Shown here piece after piece: positions 11,862-24,550 of a DNA stretch of 64,000 bases (position 1 is the stretch's first letter; every line of letters starts with the position of its first letter). The position numbers and the translations under genes are program-made. Location: assembly GCA_963921825.1 (NCBI GenBank), contig OY997594.1, positions 58,761,675 through 58,825,674 on the forward strand, in the 5' to 3' direction. The notes under the pieces are model-generated. The model saw only the letters and a list, made by a program, of their open reading frames with translations. It had not been told where the DNA came from and searched no databases. Source of the stretch: Erodium maritimum. Taxonomy: Eukaryota > Streptophyta > Magnoliopsida > Geraniales > Geraniaceae.

Positions 11862-14161
11862 TTACATGGCACGTTTGCAACTACTGAGAAGAATATCAAG
11901 GATTTGGAATCCAAGGGTATTCTGGTGGTCGAAAAGGGATCCATTTTCAAGAAGAAAACTGGCAGTGGCAAGGGAAAGTCCCCTGCGCACTTGGTAGGAA
12001 ATATGAGACACTCGATCGCTCCTAACCCTCCAAGGACTAGAGGTCCTCAAGGAAGGCTAAGGAGGATGAGATTGTCTGCTTATACTGCCAGAAACCTGGT
12101 AAATGAAATTGGATTGCGGGAAAAACCAGGATGATTTTAAGATGGGCAGTGGGATTGCGCCTTCATTAGGTATTAACTTTATAGAGCTACCTCTCTCTAC
12201 TTCCGAAGATTCATGGGTATTAGATACCAAAGCTGAATCTCAAATGTGCACTAACGTACAATGGATGGAAGGTAGGGGAAGTTTGGAGAAGAACGAAGTG
12301 AACCTCAAAGTGGGCAACAATATAAGGGTTGTGACGACTATTGTAGGATCCATGAGTCTTCGTTTTCCAATTGGCCTTGTTTTGTACTAAACAATGTATA
12401 TTCCATACCTAATTTTATTAGGAATATTATATTTGTATCCGTGTTACATACCGAAGGATATAAATTGGATGTTGGAAATGAGATTTTCAATATTTTATGC
12501 AATGATATGATTTATGCTTGTGCAAACATGGTCGGAGGATTGTACATATTAGATATGGGAAACAATGTCTCAAGCTCTATTAATAAGGTTAATACCAAGA
12601 GGTCTAAATCCAACGATTTAAACTTAAACTCTTATATGGCACTGTCGTTAGGGCCGCATAAACAAGAAACGCATATCAGAATTTCAGAAGTGTGGACTTT
12701 TAAGTTCATTCGAATTTCATTCGATTGATAAATGCAAGGCTTGTTTGATGGGCAGAATGACTGAAGCGCCCTTCATCGGTCGTGGTGAAAGGGCGAGGGA
12801 ATTATTGGGGCTGATACACTCAGGTGTGTGTAGACCAGTAAGTTCGTTTTCCATGAGGGGTTTTAATTGCTTTATCAAATTTAATGATGATTACAGTAAA
12901 AATGGTTATGTCTATTCGATGAGACATAAGTCTAAAACTTTTGATAAATTCAAAGAGTTTAAGAATGAAGTAAAAACCAGCTCGGGAAAGGTATTAAGTC
13001 ACTTCGATTGGATCGAGGTGGAAAATACTTGACCACAGAGTTTTTAGATCATCTAAAAGAGAATGAGATCCTTTTGGGATGGACTCCTCCCGGGACACTA
13101 TAGTTGAAAGGTGTAGCCGAACATAGAAATCAGACATTGTTAGATAATGGTCTGATCCATGGTCAGTTGGACTGATCTCCCGGTTTCTTTCTGGGATTAT
13201 GCTCTGGAGACGACCACATTCATAGTGAATCAAGTTCCGACAAAGGCTATGGAAAGGACACCATTTTAGAAATGGTAAGGGAAGAAACCCGTTTTGTCCT
13301 TCTTGAAGATTTGGGGTTGCGAGGCTTATGTGAAACATTTGGTTTCGACTAAACTCAAACCAAGATCTGAGAAATGCACCTTCATGGGGTATCCCAAAGA
13401 AATAAAGGGATGCCACTTCTACAAACCCAGTGAGAACATAGTGTTCGTCGCTCGGGGTGGGGTCTTTATGAAAAAAACGAATTTGTTTCCAAAGACGTCA
13501 GTGGGAGGACTGTACATCTAGAAGAAATTCAAGATGGTACATACATTTGAACAACTTGAAAACCCAGTGGAGAAGCCAGAAGTGGTCATAGAGCATGAAC
13601 CAGTTCCTGTAGCAATTCCTGAAGGTCCATTCAATCTGCAAGGATCAGTTATCCATCTCCAAGGTATGGTTATATTATGTCTGGAGGTGAGAGTGAGATA
13701 ATGGTGGATCACGAGGATCTAGCCACCTTTGAGAAAGTCGTGGATGGGCCCGAGTCTGAGTTATGGCTGGGAGCCATGAGGGAGGAAATGTAGTTCATGC
13801 CGAACAACCAATTATGGGAACTGGTTGATCCCATCGATGGTGTGAGGACCATCGAATACAAGTGGATCTTCAAGGTGAAGATGGACATGGACAGAAGACC
13901 TACAAAGCCCGACTAGTTGCGAAAGTTTATAGGCAGATCCAAGGGATTGACTATGAGGAAACCTTCTCACCAGTGGCTATGATCAATTCTATCCAGATTC
14001 TTCTTGACATAATCTCGTATCTTGACTACGAGATATGGAAAATGGATGTCAAAACCGTTTTCTTAAACGGGATTTTGACTGAGGACGTTTTTATGTCTCA
14101 GTGCGAAGGTTTTGACGATTCGAAGAATAAGGGAAGCAAAAGTTTGTGTGCATTACCTTCT
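11862..14161 (+). pseudogene. Ty1/copia gag-pol remnant, truncated inside reverse transcriptase
   Basis: A decayed copia internal region read through several frames. In order: the end of gag with a Lys/Gly-rich stretch and a degraded zinc knuckle (about 12,070-12,130, CLYCQKPG-like); protease remnant WVLDTKAESQMCTN near 12,215 (normally DTGA/DTGS); pre-integrase region with CKACLMGRMTEAPF-like residues near 12,735-12,780; integrase start with FNDDYSKNGYVY near 12,875; then integrase C-terminal and RT N-terminal parts (KARLVAKVYRQIQGIDYEETFSPVA near 13,900, MDVKTVFLNG near 14,045). It stops at about 14,160, before the YVDD motif, where a reverse copia LTR begins. No 5' LTR is attached, since its left edge abuts family B LTR. 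The lineage is uncertain. Confidence 0.82.
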
Positions 14162-15600
14162 TGTTTCAATGAGAATTGAGAAGAAGAACACCAAAATTTG
14201 GATGGATTGAGCCCCTTGGATGCCTACGTATCCTTAACGGAATCAAATCCAACGTATTTCTTGAGTTTGTAGACTCAAGAACATGCAACAAACAAACTTG
14301 ATTCTCTTAGGGGTGTTCGGCCAAGGTGGGAGAGAAGATGAAGTTGTGCTGAAAATTTTTCTCCACCTTTGCATGTTGTGAATTGCCAACTCTCTTGTAT
14401 GGTGAGTTAAGTGGATTATGTCATCTCACTTAATTCCCATCAAGAGACAAGCTTCCATGCAAAAATCAAGGTGGACATAATAAACTAAGTTAGTTTATTA
14501 ATTAGTGGAAAGTGGGTCCAACCCACTTAGATTTACAATACTCCTTAGTCAAACTTTTGACATTGGTTCTTGTTGGGCCAAGGCTATATGGTCCGGCCAT
14601 GGGCCTCTCCAAAAGATCCCATGCTGAGCCCATCATGTCCTAGCCGTCCACTTTGACAATTCCCGACACGACCCCTTCCAAGCCAAGCTACGTTGTGTTC
14701 TTATCGAGTTATAAACCCTTGGTGTGACCCTTAGGTCTACGCATGTCGGTAAGATCAACGTAAAATCACACTTTACTTGATCTTACCCTAGTGGCAGCTA
14801 ACGAGACTTAGTTTAGCCTGACACTGCATAACGAATCGACCTTGTCGATTATGACCTTTCCGTCATCCTTCCATTATCCTTTAATCTCCAATATCCTGAT
14901 TGAGATAAGGCACAAAGTCGTCATCCTTATCATTCTCAATCCTTGTTCCTTGATATGTAAGATGACTGAATGTATGATACCCAGTATCATGTGCATGGTC
15001 ATGCTTTATTTTCAGTCACTCTCAATCAAGCGGCCGTGAACTAGATATCTTTCCCATACCGTAGTATGAGGGATAAATCTCTTAGCCGTCTCTCGTGTCG
15101 CTCATGCAGTCATTCCTCAAGCCAATGCTGGCCGTTATGGAAGCCCAATCACAGTGCAACGTTAGGCTTTCAGGTCAAACTCAGTTGTTTACTGCATAGT
15201 TACCACAGAGACTCCTCGGTTAAGGATACCTGACAAGCTACAACTCTGAATATGTTCATGACTTAATATTTGGAACATATTCAGGTCGGGTCGTCCAATA
15301 TCATGTCCCACATGAAATCTATGATCAGACTCTGAAACCCTTTCAAATGACCAATAGAACGTTAGTCATCAAGAGTTATCTTTCACACTAGTCGAATCTA
15401 GTGAAGACTACTGACTAGGGACCTCATCGAGTGTTATCCATCCTGAACTATGGTTCTATTCGCGCGGTGGGCATAGGTCGGATACACACACGATATGTTA
15501 CTCCAACACTTAAGTAATATGAAAGTCTATTTATTATATTTCCAACGATGATATTTACATTTGGACATTTATTATTGGACTACGGGCACTAGGACTAACA
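14162..15600 (-). repeat. Copia-type LTR, minus strand (solo or partial)
   Basis: On the minus strand it starts TGTTAGTCCTAGTGCCC at 15,600, which resembles the start of the neighbouring LTR at 18,008 (TGTTGGTTTTGTGCCC). It ends near 14,162 with GAAACA. It shares a block with the forward fragment at 25,712-27,060: ATTTCATGTGGGACATGATA, CATACT-CGGTATGGGAAAGATAT, and ACATGCGTAGACCTAAGGGTCAC-like sequence. I cannot find a matching 5-bp target duplication (CTTCT on the left, AAACA on the right), so at least one boundary is approximate. It interrupts the copia RT at 14,161. Confidence 0.65.
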
Positions 15601-15850
15601 AAACATATTATGAAATCAATCATCTATTCACAACGGATTATTTTCACGGTTCCTAACCGTCCACCCCATTAGAAAAATTAATTTGCATAATCCTAGTTCA
15701 TAACTATAACACATGTTGTATAACCCGATTATCCAACATGCCTAAATCATGTAAATTCGTCCTACAATCAAACAGGCAACAACAAAAACCTCTCAAACCC
15801 GAGAACACATACATCAACCAAACATGCATGGTTAGTTTAAACGAATTACA

Positions 15851-15867
15851 AGTGGCTCTAATACCAC
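15851..15867 (-). promoter_or_regulatory. Primer-binding site of a minus-strand copia element
   Basis: Read on the minus strand, GTGGTATTAGAGCCACT lies directly downstream of the LTR that ends at 15,868. It matches the initiator-Met tRNA primer site found in copia elements and fixes the orientation of the LTR at 15,868-18,008. Only about 250 bp of leader follow (15,601-15,850) before the next LTR begins. Confidence 0.8.
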
Positions 15868-18008
15868 TGTTGAAATTCTGGGGAGAAAACGCAGCGAAAA
15901 ATAAAAAAAAAATCCCTAGAATATCCTCAGGATCCATGTAATTCCGAGTAAACTAACAAACAAAAAATTAAAGAGATTACCTCTTGGTTTTCAGCTTGGT
16001 TCGAGATAGGGACCAACTTACAGCTCCTGTATCTCAATAAGGAACAGTTGAAATCCAAATCCCTTCGGTCACTTTGAAGACCAATATGTGAAGAACATTC
16101 ACTCCAACAATTAGCTTCATCAGACCTCGGATAAACCTCTGATCGGGATCCTTAAGGTAGCTGGTCGGACAGAATCTAGGAAAAAAAATATGCCCAGATT
16201 TTTCTTCTCTTCTTGCAAACCAAGAACACCTGAAACAAAATGATTTGGTTTGAGTCTCCAAGACGCATACGTATCCTGTTGGAGGAATCAAAACCACGTA
16301 ATTCTTGAACAATCCTTCCCAAAATCAGTTGTGTGCTAGCATAAGATGAAGAACACTTCTTCCTCTCTCTTTTCTCTCTACTCGTTTTTCTCTTTACACT
16401 TTGAGAACCATTCTCAACACAATCTTTAGAAAAATATGATTTTTCTCTCTAGTCTTCCATGTTTACTTAACCCAACATGACCACACTTATTTTATTTGGA
16501 AAAACCCAACTCTTTGATTTCCAACTTTCATAAGTGTCTCACTTTGGTTTTGCATACTTACTATTCCTAGACATGACTCCACTAAGTCATTCCAACAAAG
16601 CCCAACTCATGGGCTTCCCTTTATGACAAGTGTCTCATTTTAGGAGTAGTGTACATGCAAAAATACTCTATTTGAATTTGGAAAATTCAAGACTCATTTT
16701 TGCATATTAATTGCCCAACATAATTTTCTATATATTTAGCAAATCAAAAAACGAGTTATAAATAAATAAATATAATATCAAATACAATATTATTTTATTC
16801 ACTTAATGGACTTTCAAGGTCCAATACGATTTTGGGCTTGTTGTTGGGTGCGACCCTATAGGATCATACGACGTTTGGCAGTGGGCCCGAAATCCTCGTT
16901 TCGTCCACACGTCATAGTTATCTTCTAGCAAAGCAATATGACTACCCAAACGTGTATGATGATCGTCAATGCGACTTAACCTTTCCCCGCTAATATGTTA
17001 ATCCCTTTGTCAATGATATCTCGATCGAATAAGGCATAGGGTCGTCATCCTTATTTTGTTCAATCGTTGTTTCTTGATCTTAAGTAGACTGCTAGTGATA
17101 ATTATTTATCGATTCGCATGGCCATGCTTTTCCTGCAGACCCACTTATCAAGGGGCCCAAACGATATCTCTCATATTTATATGAGTGACAGAACCCTTAT
17201 CAGTCAACCACATCTCTCACATAGACAATTATGTATCCAATCACAGTCTTTATAATTGTCCGGTTAAAGACAACGTTTAACTGTGTCAAAGCACACAATC
17301 ACCTATGTAGAAATCAAGATGACTATAAGATCAAGGGGAAACCATGGGTCCTAGCCCCCCTTGAGGTTTGTTTTGGCGATCCTAACTGGTCTTGACCTTT
17401 CCTTGCACTTCCCAACTACGCTTGACCTTTTTTTGCGAAAACTAACAATTTCCGTCTATTTTAACGGATTCCGTTTTTGACACGTGTTGGTCACATGCAC
17501 AGTAGCATTTTTTTAACGGAATCGTCAAAATAGACGGAAAATGTTAGTTTGCGCAAAAAATGGAAATGTCACAGTTGGGAAGTGCAAGGAAAGGTCATTT
17601 AGGATCACCAAAACAAACCTCAAGGGGGGATAGGACCCATGGTTACCGATCAAAGGACTTAAGTCATATAATGGTATAGTTCCTATGTAGTATTCTCATA
17701 GTGGGTCATCTAATACTATTTCTCTAAATGAAATCTATGATTTGACTTCATATCCAATATGTATGATCAGTAAAACGTGATCATCAACCAACATCATACA
17801 GTCTTAGTATATCAATAGGACCAGGGATCAATGGAATAATACTTTATTACTTCTAAGAGTTTTACTATCAAGTCCTCAACTCGATGATCTTAAGAAAGAG
17901 TATTATTCACACTATTAACATTTCGCAAATGATAATAGTAGTGCCAATGTATTAATGAAATGATAATGCCGTCCACGATCACGATTGGCCTAGGGCACAA
18001 AACCAACA
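15868..18008 (-). repeat. 5' LTR of a minus-strand copia element, carrying a MITE
   Basis: On the minus strand it starts TGTTGGTTTTGTGCCC at 18,008 and ends GAATTTCAACA at 15,868, next to a primer-binding site. It is 2,141 bp long, of which about 319 bp are the MITE insertion at 17,338-17,647 and its duplication. Near 16,250-16,270 (minus) lies GGATACGTATGCGTCTTGGAGACTC, present in similar form in the other two copia LTRs. No internal coding region of this element remains. Confidence 0.8.
17338..17647. mobile_element. Mutator-type MITE with very long inverted repeats
   Basis: The ends are inverted copies over roughly 150 bp: the left arm CATGGGTCCTAGCCCCCC... and the right arm read backwards CATGGGTCCTATCCCCCC..., continuing through GAGGTTTGTTTTGG and TTCCGTCTATTTT. 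Both arms continue almost to the centre, so the whole element can fold back on itself. The flanks GATCAAGGG (17,329-17,337) and GATCAAAGG (17,648-17,656) form a 9-bp duplication with one mismatch, the size made by Mutator-like transposases. It has no coding capacity. Confidence 0.85.
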
Positions 18009-18360
18009 ATACTATCAACAATGTGATGTCACTGACATCCTTTGTTGACATCTTCAGTTCTGCTATGCTACGGTTCTACCATGATGTCAACTGAAATCTC
18101 TGCTAACACCTTGTCTTGACTAAAAAGTAGCCAATATCGATGTAGCAACAATTTAGAGCACGTGAATAAGAAACGCATATTCAAAACTCTAATGAATTTT
18201 GAATACATGTGATATTTTGAAGCATGTGAATCTTGTTTAGTGGAAAAAATGACAAAGGCACCCATTTACGGAAAGAAGAAAGTGTTCTTCCTCCCGAGCT
18301 CATATCAGAGCCTTCTAGGGTTTTTTTTCTCGGTCGGGTCTTATTTATTTACCATTAACA
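18009..18360 (+). pseudogene. Copia pre-integrase fragment and unassigned sequence
   Basis: Positions about 18,155-18,280 read, with one stop, HVNKKRIFKT ... YFEACESCLVEKMTKAPIYGK. This parallels the same region of the copia remnant at 12,660-12,780 (INKKRI ... CKACLMGRMTEAPF) and is the HHCC zinc region before integrase. It is a separate decayed piece, cut off on both sides. I see nothing in 18,009-18,150. Confidence 0.6.
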
Positions 18361-19277
18361 AGATCAATTTTCATTTGGTGTGGTCATGCGTCTAAAGCGT
18401 CTAGACTTGATCTCAGCTTATTTCTTGGATGTCTTTGGCCCTATTAAGAAATTTAATTACCTTCGCGAAATTTTTGAACATTGTCCCATTTTGATATCTG
18501 AGGAATCGGTTAATTGTCTCGAGACCCATTAAATTTCTTAATTCTTGGCTTAAACACAAGAATCTTCTACCAACTATGGTGGCTCTTTGGAATTCTTATC
18601 CCACTTTTGATTCAGCTAGCTATACTTTGTGGTACAAGCTCAAATATTGTAGGCACGACTTTAAGGTATGGAACAGGGAGGTCTTTGGTTTTCTCTAGCG
18701 ACATATTGAAAATATGGGAAGTGATATCGATGTGTTGGATAAAATCCAACAAAATAGAGACTTTTCGGACGAAGAGAAAGCAGACCGAGCTTGGTTCAGT
18801 GCCCTTTTGATCCTCAAACAAAAGCTGTTAGATAAGGTATGGAGGCAAAAGGCCAAAGCTCGATGGTTTAAAGGTGGTGACTGGTGCACTCGGTTTTTCC
18901 ACCGCGTGGCTAATTTCAGAGCTCACAAGAAACGTATCTCTATATTTTGTGACTCCCAAGGTACTATTGATATCCTAGTCAAGATGTAAGAGGCAGCTTC
19001 CATTCACTTTGAAAATCATTTCACGATTCCTATTGAGGGTCGTTTGAATCTTCCGTCCTGCCCTTCTCATCCCTTACTCAGTTCCAAGCTCTAGAGCTAG
19101 AATTGGTCTTCACTCTGGCCAAGATTAAATTGGTTACAGATGCTTATGGAAGCGAAAAAATCTCCAGGCCTAGATGGTTTCTCCCTCAAATTTTATAAGG
19201 CGACCTAGAGTATTATCCAAGTTGATATGAAACGTTTTATGGGTGAGTTTCACAGTTATGGTAACATGGGCAAGGGT
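18360..19277 (+). pseudogene. L1-type LINE ORF2, 5' part (first half of a split copy)
   Basis: Plant L1 ORF2 remnant between endonuclease and reverse transcriptase. Visible blocks are HCPILI (end of the endonuclease, near 18,480), WYKLKYCRHDFKVWNREVFGF (near 18,635-18,695), the linker with KARWFKGGDWCTRFFHRVANFRAHKKRI (near 18,855-18,935), and the start of RT with KSPGLDGF near 19,160. In-frame stops occur, for example near 18,700 and 18,988. The reading frame is cut at 19,277 by solo LTR B and resumes at 25,428. Confidence 0.87.
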
Positions 19278-21085
19278 TGTAAAATCCCACTTTTACAAAG
19301 GGTTAATTCTGTGAAAATCGAAACGTCAAGGTGGGTTTTTGCAACGAGTGAAATTGGAGAAGGAAAATCAAAAAAAGGGAAAAGGACAGTTTGGGCCGAG
19401 CCCGGAATTGGGCCAGCTCAGGGCCCAATGAGCGAGCAAGCGGGCCGACCCAAGTCAGACTCGGGCCCAACTGTTTAAAAGGGATCAAACCCTAAATCAG
19501 CATCACTGTACTTCTCCTTCGCGCAGCTCCACACGAAACAAACGCAGATCCATTCGCGTTTCTCTTCTCTTTCGTATTTCTCCCTCGCGGCCTCATCCTC
19601 CCTCACCTCAACGGACATCTCCGTCCAAAAATCCGGCCTCGTCGTCCCCGGATTCACCACCACCGCCCTCGCTTCCCTTCCTTTGGTCCACCGTCATCGA
19701 TACCGCATAGCATCGCGCCGCCGACGGGAGGAGCGACGGGGTTTGTGACCCTCTCGCCTTGCTTCTCCTCTGACCTAGCTCAGCACGAATCCTCACCGTG
19801 CAAAGCTTGACTGGACGAGCTTCGTCGGAACAAGGACGGCAGCGAGCTTCTTTGCCGGAAAAACTCGCGGACGCTTCAGATCTGAGGCGAGAGCAGGAAC
19901 GGAGCCGCGTTCCTGGCCTTCCCGTCACGGCCATGGTGTCGTCGGAGGTCCGACACCCTTCTCCTCCTCTTTTTCCCCCTTCTCCTTGCCGTCCGACGCC
20001 GCCCACTGTACATCGTCACCGGAACCCTCGACGCCCCTCGTTTCAGGCTGAGCAGACCAGGCTGGTCTTGGGCCAGGTCACCGGCCAGTGGCATTGGGCC
20101 TTAGGGCCAGGCCCGGTTCGGATGGGTCTCGAGCCAGACAGCAACAAAGGGCGGGCCTTGGGCCCAGTGTGGACTCGGGCCAGGCTCGGACCTGGGCTTG
20201 GATTCGGACCCAGACCGGATCTGGATCCGGGTCGGATCCGGGTCAACCCGGTTTCAAAGAAAAATATTTTTAAAATCAGATTAATTAACTGATTTAATTA
20301 ATTCAAGGTGAGAATTTAAAGAACAAATTTGGATAAATCAGTGGACCTTTAGACATTACTGGTATTGATTGGACATTTTTTTGTGTCAAACCTAGACGGG
20401 ACTTCGCCCGAGAACTTGGGCTTGGAACCGAGTAAAGACGGAGAGGAAGCTAGCTCGGACTTCGACACCTACGAGAAGATTATTAGAGGAAGACCACAAG
20501 GTAGGGAAAGTCTAACTACTCGAGTATTTCAATACTAGTGTGCCTATTAGGTTAATAAAATCGGAAAGGTCCTAGAATTGCATATAGGATGCGAATAACT
20601 AGAATAATCGTCTTTCAAAATCTAATAATCGGATGTGTCTAGAATGCATGCTTAGAATGAGAATAACTAGTGTAACTCGCTTTCAATACTTAGGAATTGT
20701 TTTACTGGTAGAGAGGCCTTGATGAGCCCTCGGATTAGTTGTTGTGATAGGTTCACATGATTGGTTGCCTAGTTTGGATAAGTTAAGAGTCTAACGAAAC
20801 TAGCTAAATCGTATGCTTAATTGATTGATTGAATGTTTACATAATTAGTTGATTGATTGGTTGAACGGATGATCGAGTATGACTGATTGTACCAGACGGT
20901 GCAATCAGGTGATCGATGTACCGATGGTTCGTGACAGGTAAGTATACGGTAAGTGTGGAGTACTAATGGGTGTCTTGCTTTGTTCTGATGAAAGTGTGAT
21001 TCGATAAGTGTTGATTGATGGATATGTTTTAGTGTGTCTTCCTTATTTATGTTTTTGAGATGGTTGATTGTTCGGTTTGGTACTA

Positions 21086-21089
<4 letters not shown>

Positions 21090-21116
<27 letters not shown>
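21090..21116 (+). repeat. Homopolymer run of 27 G
   Basis: An uninterrupted G tract inside LTR B following TACTACACC. The paralogous position at 11,345-11,350 has six G's, so the run expanded here or is a base-calling artefact. Confidence 0.95.
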
Positions 21117-21174
21117 TTGATGTTGTGGTCGTTGGTGTTTGGCAGATCCTGTGGGATAGAGGGTTGAGTATTGG

Positions 21175-24100
21175 TGTCACGCCCCAATTTCAGTAAACCG
21201 AACTCGGGACGCGAACATTTAAAAACATAAACCATTTGAAACCTGTTTTGAATAAACACTTTAAAATCACCATTTAGTTAAACAAAATAATATTTACAAC
21301 TCAAAATAAGTCTCAACCAGTGGACAAAACAAGGTATCCATCACTAGACTCAAAAGTAAAACCCAGAATCCCGCTCCTAGCTCTTCAAGCTTCAGAAGCT
21401 CACCTAGTCCAACCTGCGACCGGTACCTGTAGGAAAAGCAGCTAGGGGTGAGCGTTCGCTCACCACCACGAATAACAGACTGACTACGGCATAATTAGCA
21501 GACAATGCCGGTAACACCAACAATAAACTCAACACCGGGGAACATTATCCCCAACCCAAGTACTCCGACTGACACATGCCCACTGTTACCTTCCTTGACC
21601 AACTCAACACTCTGACACGTAAAGTAGACCCGACACAACGATCACGACCTCTTCCAAGGACTCAAAGACCACCACGCAGAACCCAAGATCACAAAGGATC
21701 GCACACCAAACAAGATCGCAAAGGATCGCATACCAGCTGCTCAGTAACCTCCCTCAATCACGCGCTTTGCCGAACCACTCAGGCCAGGCGGTCGACCTGT
21801 ATCAGTAACCTCTCTCTCTCACGCGCTTCCCCGACACAAAGTCGGGCCAGGCGGTCGACCTGTCACACTCACAACCCCGAACCACACACACGCAGCCAGG
21901 ACCCCTTTACTGACAGGCGGGCCCCCTACCCCGTCTGAACATGCAGACGCGTGTGATCGAGGACCCCCGTTTCATGAAGCGGACCCACAACCTCAGGTAA
22001 CCACAATCACAATCACAAACAAAGTTCAACAAACAGTAACAACACAAGTTCAGCACTCCACAGGCACTCATGGCCACCCAAGACACCAACCATAAAACAC
22101 GGACTCAACAACCCCACAGGCACTCACGGCCTCCCAAGATACACCAACAGTAACTCACGGGCTCAACAACCCCACGGGCACTCACGGGCTCAATAACCCC
22201 ACGGGCACTCACGGCCTCTCAAAACCACCAACAGTAACTTACTGGCTCAACAACCCCACGGGCACTCACGGCCTCTCAAAACCACCAACAGTAACTCACG
22301 GGCTCAACAACCCCACAGGCACTCACGGCCTCCCAAGACACACCAACAGTAGAGACACGGGTTCAACAACCCCACGGGCACTCACGGCCTCCCAAGACAC
22401 ACCGACAATAAAGACACGGGTTCAACAACCCCACGGGAACTTATGGCCACCCAAGACACACCAATAGTAAAGACACGGGTTCAACAACCCCACGGGCACT
22501 CATGGCCACCCAAGACACCAACAGTAAAACACGGGCTCTCATGGCCACCCAAGACACAACAGTAAAACATGAGCTCTCATGGCCACCCAAGACACAACAG
22601 TGAAACACGGGCTCTCATGGCCACCCAAGACACAACAATACACAATCAACCTCCGGCATGACCAATGCCTCCAACAGTCCTAATATCAACAGTTTCACAA
22701 TCAACCTCCGGGCATGGTCATATGCCTCCAGTACTCCTAATATCGATAAGTTCACAATCAACCTCCGGGCATGGTCATATGCCTCCAGTAATTCCAATCT
22801 CGCTACGTTCTCTGCTCCTACGACACTACTAAGTATCACATGCATTTCTAAGGTTCGCTACGTTCCCGTATCATGCCTTTCTAATATTCGATAACCTACT
22901 TAACCCACGACACCCCGGTGTCACATGCAATTCTACTGTTAACTTTCCCTAGTCAGGGCCGAGATCCGGCTACTTTTCCCTACCTCATGCGTGTTCTCCA
23001 AAAGTGCCCAAATAAGCCCCGGCGTGATCTCCGTCACTTGCCCAGCTTTCCTTTGCCTCGGTCCGCAGCACGATCTAAAAGAACACAATTTTAAACGCCT
23101 TTAAGCTTGCAGGCATAATGCTGAATTTTAATAAACCTGACGCCCAAAAGTAACCCTGACAATGTCGATCACTCCCAAACTCCCCAATTACTCGACATTG
23201 TCGATATTGGACCCGGAAAGGCCCGATTCGCCCGACATGGCGAATCTGCCCGGGTTTTGAAAACGCCCTTCCGGGACTCCGAAAATTCCCGTTTTCGTTT
23301 CTACGGTCTTAGAATAATTCAAGGGTTCCTAGGCACTCGACGGAATCGAATTCCGACTTCCGAGTCAATTAATTTACGCTTAAAGTTTCTAAACCCGATA
23401 ATTACAACTTTCGCATTTTAATTCCAAATTTCGATTCGGTTGTGGATAAATGGTCCGGGGAACGTTCTAAACCACCCGAACACAAAACCCGATCACCCGA
23501 GCACGTGGGCCCCACCCGGCCCAACTTGGCCGTGGGTCCTTTGGTTCAAGTGGGCCCGGCCCACCATGGTGGTGGCCGGCCACCCCCCTTTGGTGGCCGG
23601 AGCTCCCCCCGAGCTCCCGGTCACCGGAAAACGTGCTCCTTCACCTCCAAACGTCTCCAACACTTCCCCAACCTCAATACAACCCTAAACTAATAGTTTT
23701 AAACCAAAACCTAATTTTAGAAATTGACAAAACGAAGATCGGTTTGGTGATTACCGTAGAGGAAGACGATGTGAGTTCGATTCTTCGAACTTTGAGACGA
23801 TCCAAAGGTTGGATGAGCGTGAATAGTAGCACAAAACCCTAACTCCTTCTCTTTTCTCTCTTCTTCTCCTTCTCCTTCTCTCTCTAAACTTCCTTCACTT
23901 TTTTTTCTATTTTTTTCCTTTCTAAAATGTGTGGCCGAACCCCATATGGTCTCATCCTTCCTTTTCCCCCCCAAAACTAACACCACCGCTTGTTGGTATT
24001 TTCCAATCAGATTCGCGAAAATCGGACGTTTCGGGCCCCGAACGGACACTTTTTCCATGAAATTACGAAACTTAACGGGCTACAAGGAAACGGCTCAACT

Positions 24101-24384
24101 AAGACCGCTGCGACGACGGCTAAGCTTTTTGGATCCAAAACGGTCCTCGAATGGACCAAAACGTCGCTCGGTTGACTTTTCCTGCGAAAAGTCAACATTT
24201 CCAAAATTGATCAGAAAGTTGCCCTGAGTCCCCTGGAACTCACTTTGGTCGATATCGGGGTCAACTTAAGTCCGATATGACCCTCGAGGTCAATTCTAGG
24301 TTTAATTAAATGTTTGTCTTAAAAAATTTAAATTTTCCCGTTTTTCGCAGGTTTGACTGGCGTTGACCGGAAGTGGTTATTACA
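21175..24384 (-). repeat. Solo LTR of the Tekay-like family, reverse orientation
   Basis: On the plus strand it starts TGTCACGCCCC and ends GGTTATTACA, the reverse complement of the LTRs at 173 and 7,665. It is flanked by a perfect ATTGG duplication at 21,170-21,174 and 24,385-24,389. Its length of 3,210 bp is close to the 3,072-bp full LTR. It contains the family's minisatellite (22,060-22,640), the palindrome GGTGAGCG-TT-CGCTCACC (21,447-21,464) and the leader region near 23,730-24,360. There is no internal sequence. Reading frames inside it, such as 21,576-21,938, are fortuitous. Confidence 0.93.
22060..22640 (-). repeat. Minisatellite of the Tekay-like LTR, about ten units
   Basis: Inverted copies of the array at 9,377-9,830. 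Units contain AACAACCCCACGGGCACTCA followed by a GGCC(T/A)CCCAAGACAC motif. They have diverged more than those in the 3' LTR and include short units of about 38 bp near 22,510-22,640. Confidence 0.88.
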
Positions 24385-24550
24385 ATTGGAGCCTGAGGGC
24401 ATCGGTTATTGGACCCTACGGGGCATTGTTTATTGGAGCCTGAGGGCATTGGTTATTGGACCCTACGAGGCATTGATTATTGGAACTTGAGGGCATTGGT
24501 TATTGGACCCTATGGGGCATTGATTATTGGAGCCTGAGGGCATTGGAGGC
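24385..24550 (+). repeat. Short tandem array in LTR B, about 44-bp unit
   Basis: Four copies of ATTGGAGCCTGAGGGCAT followed by a GGTTATTGGACCCTA-type segment. The paralogous LTR fragment has three copies at 11,410-11,540 with a slightly different second half (GGATATTATG). The nested solo LTR inserted exactly at the start of this array. Confidence 0.85.

Noticed and set aside
19798..20292. 164-codon GC-rich frame
   Set aside because: It lies wholly in solo LTR B, has overlapping frames on both strands, and is a product of GGGCC-rich composition.
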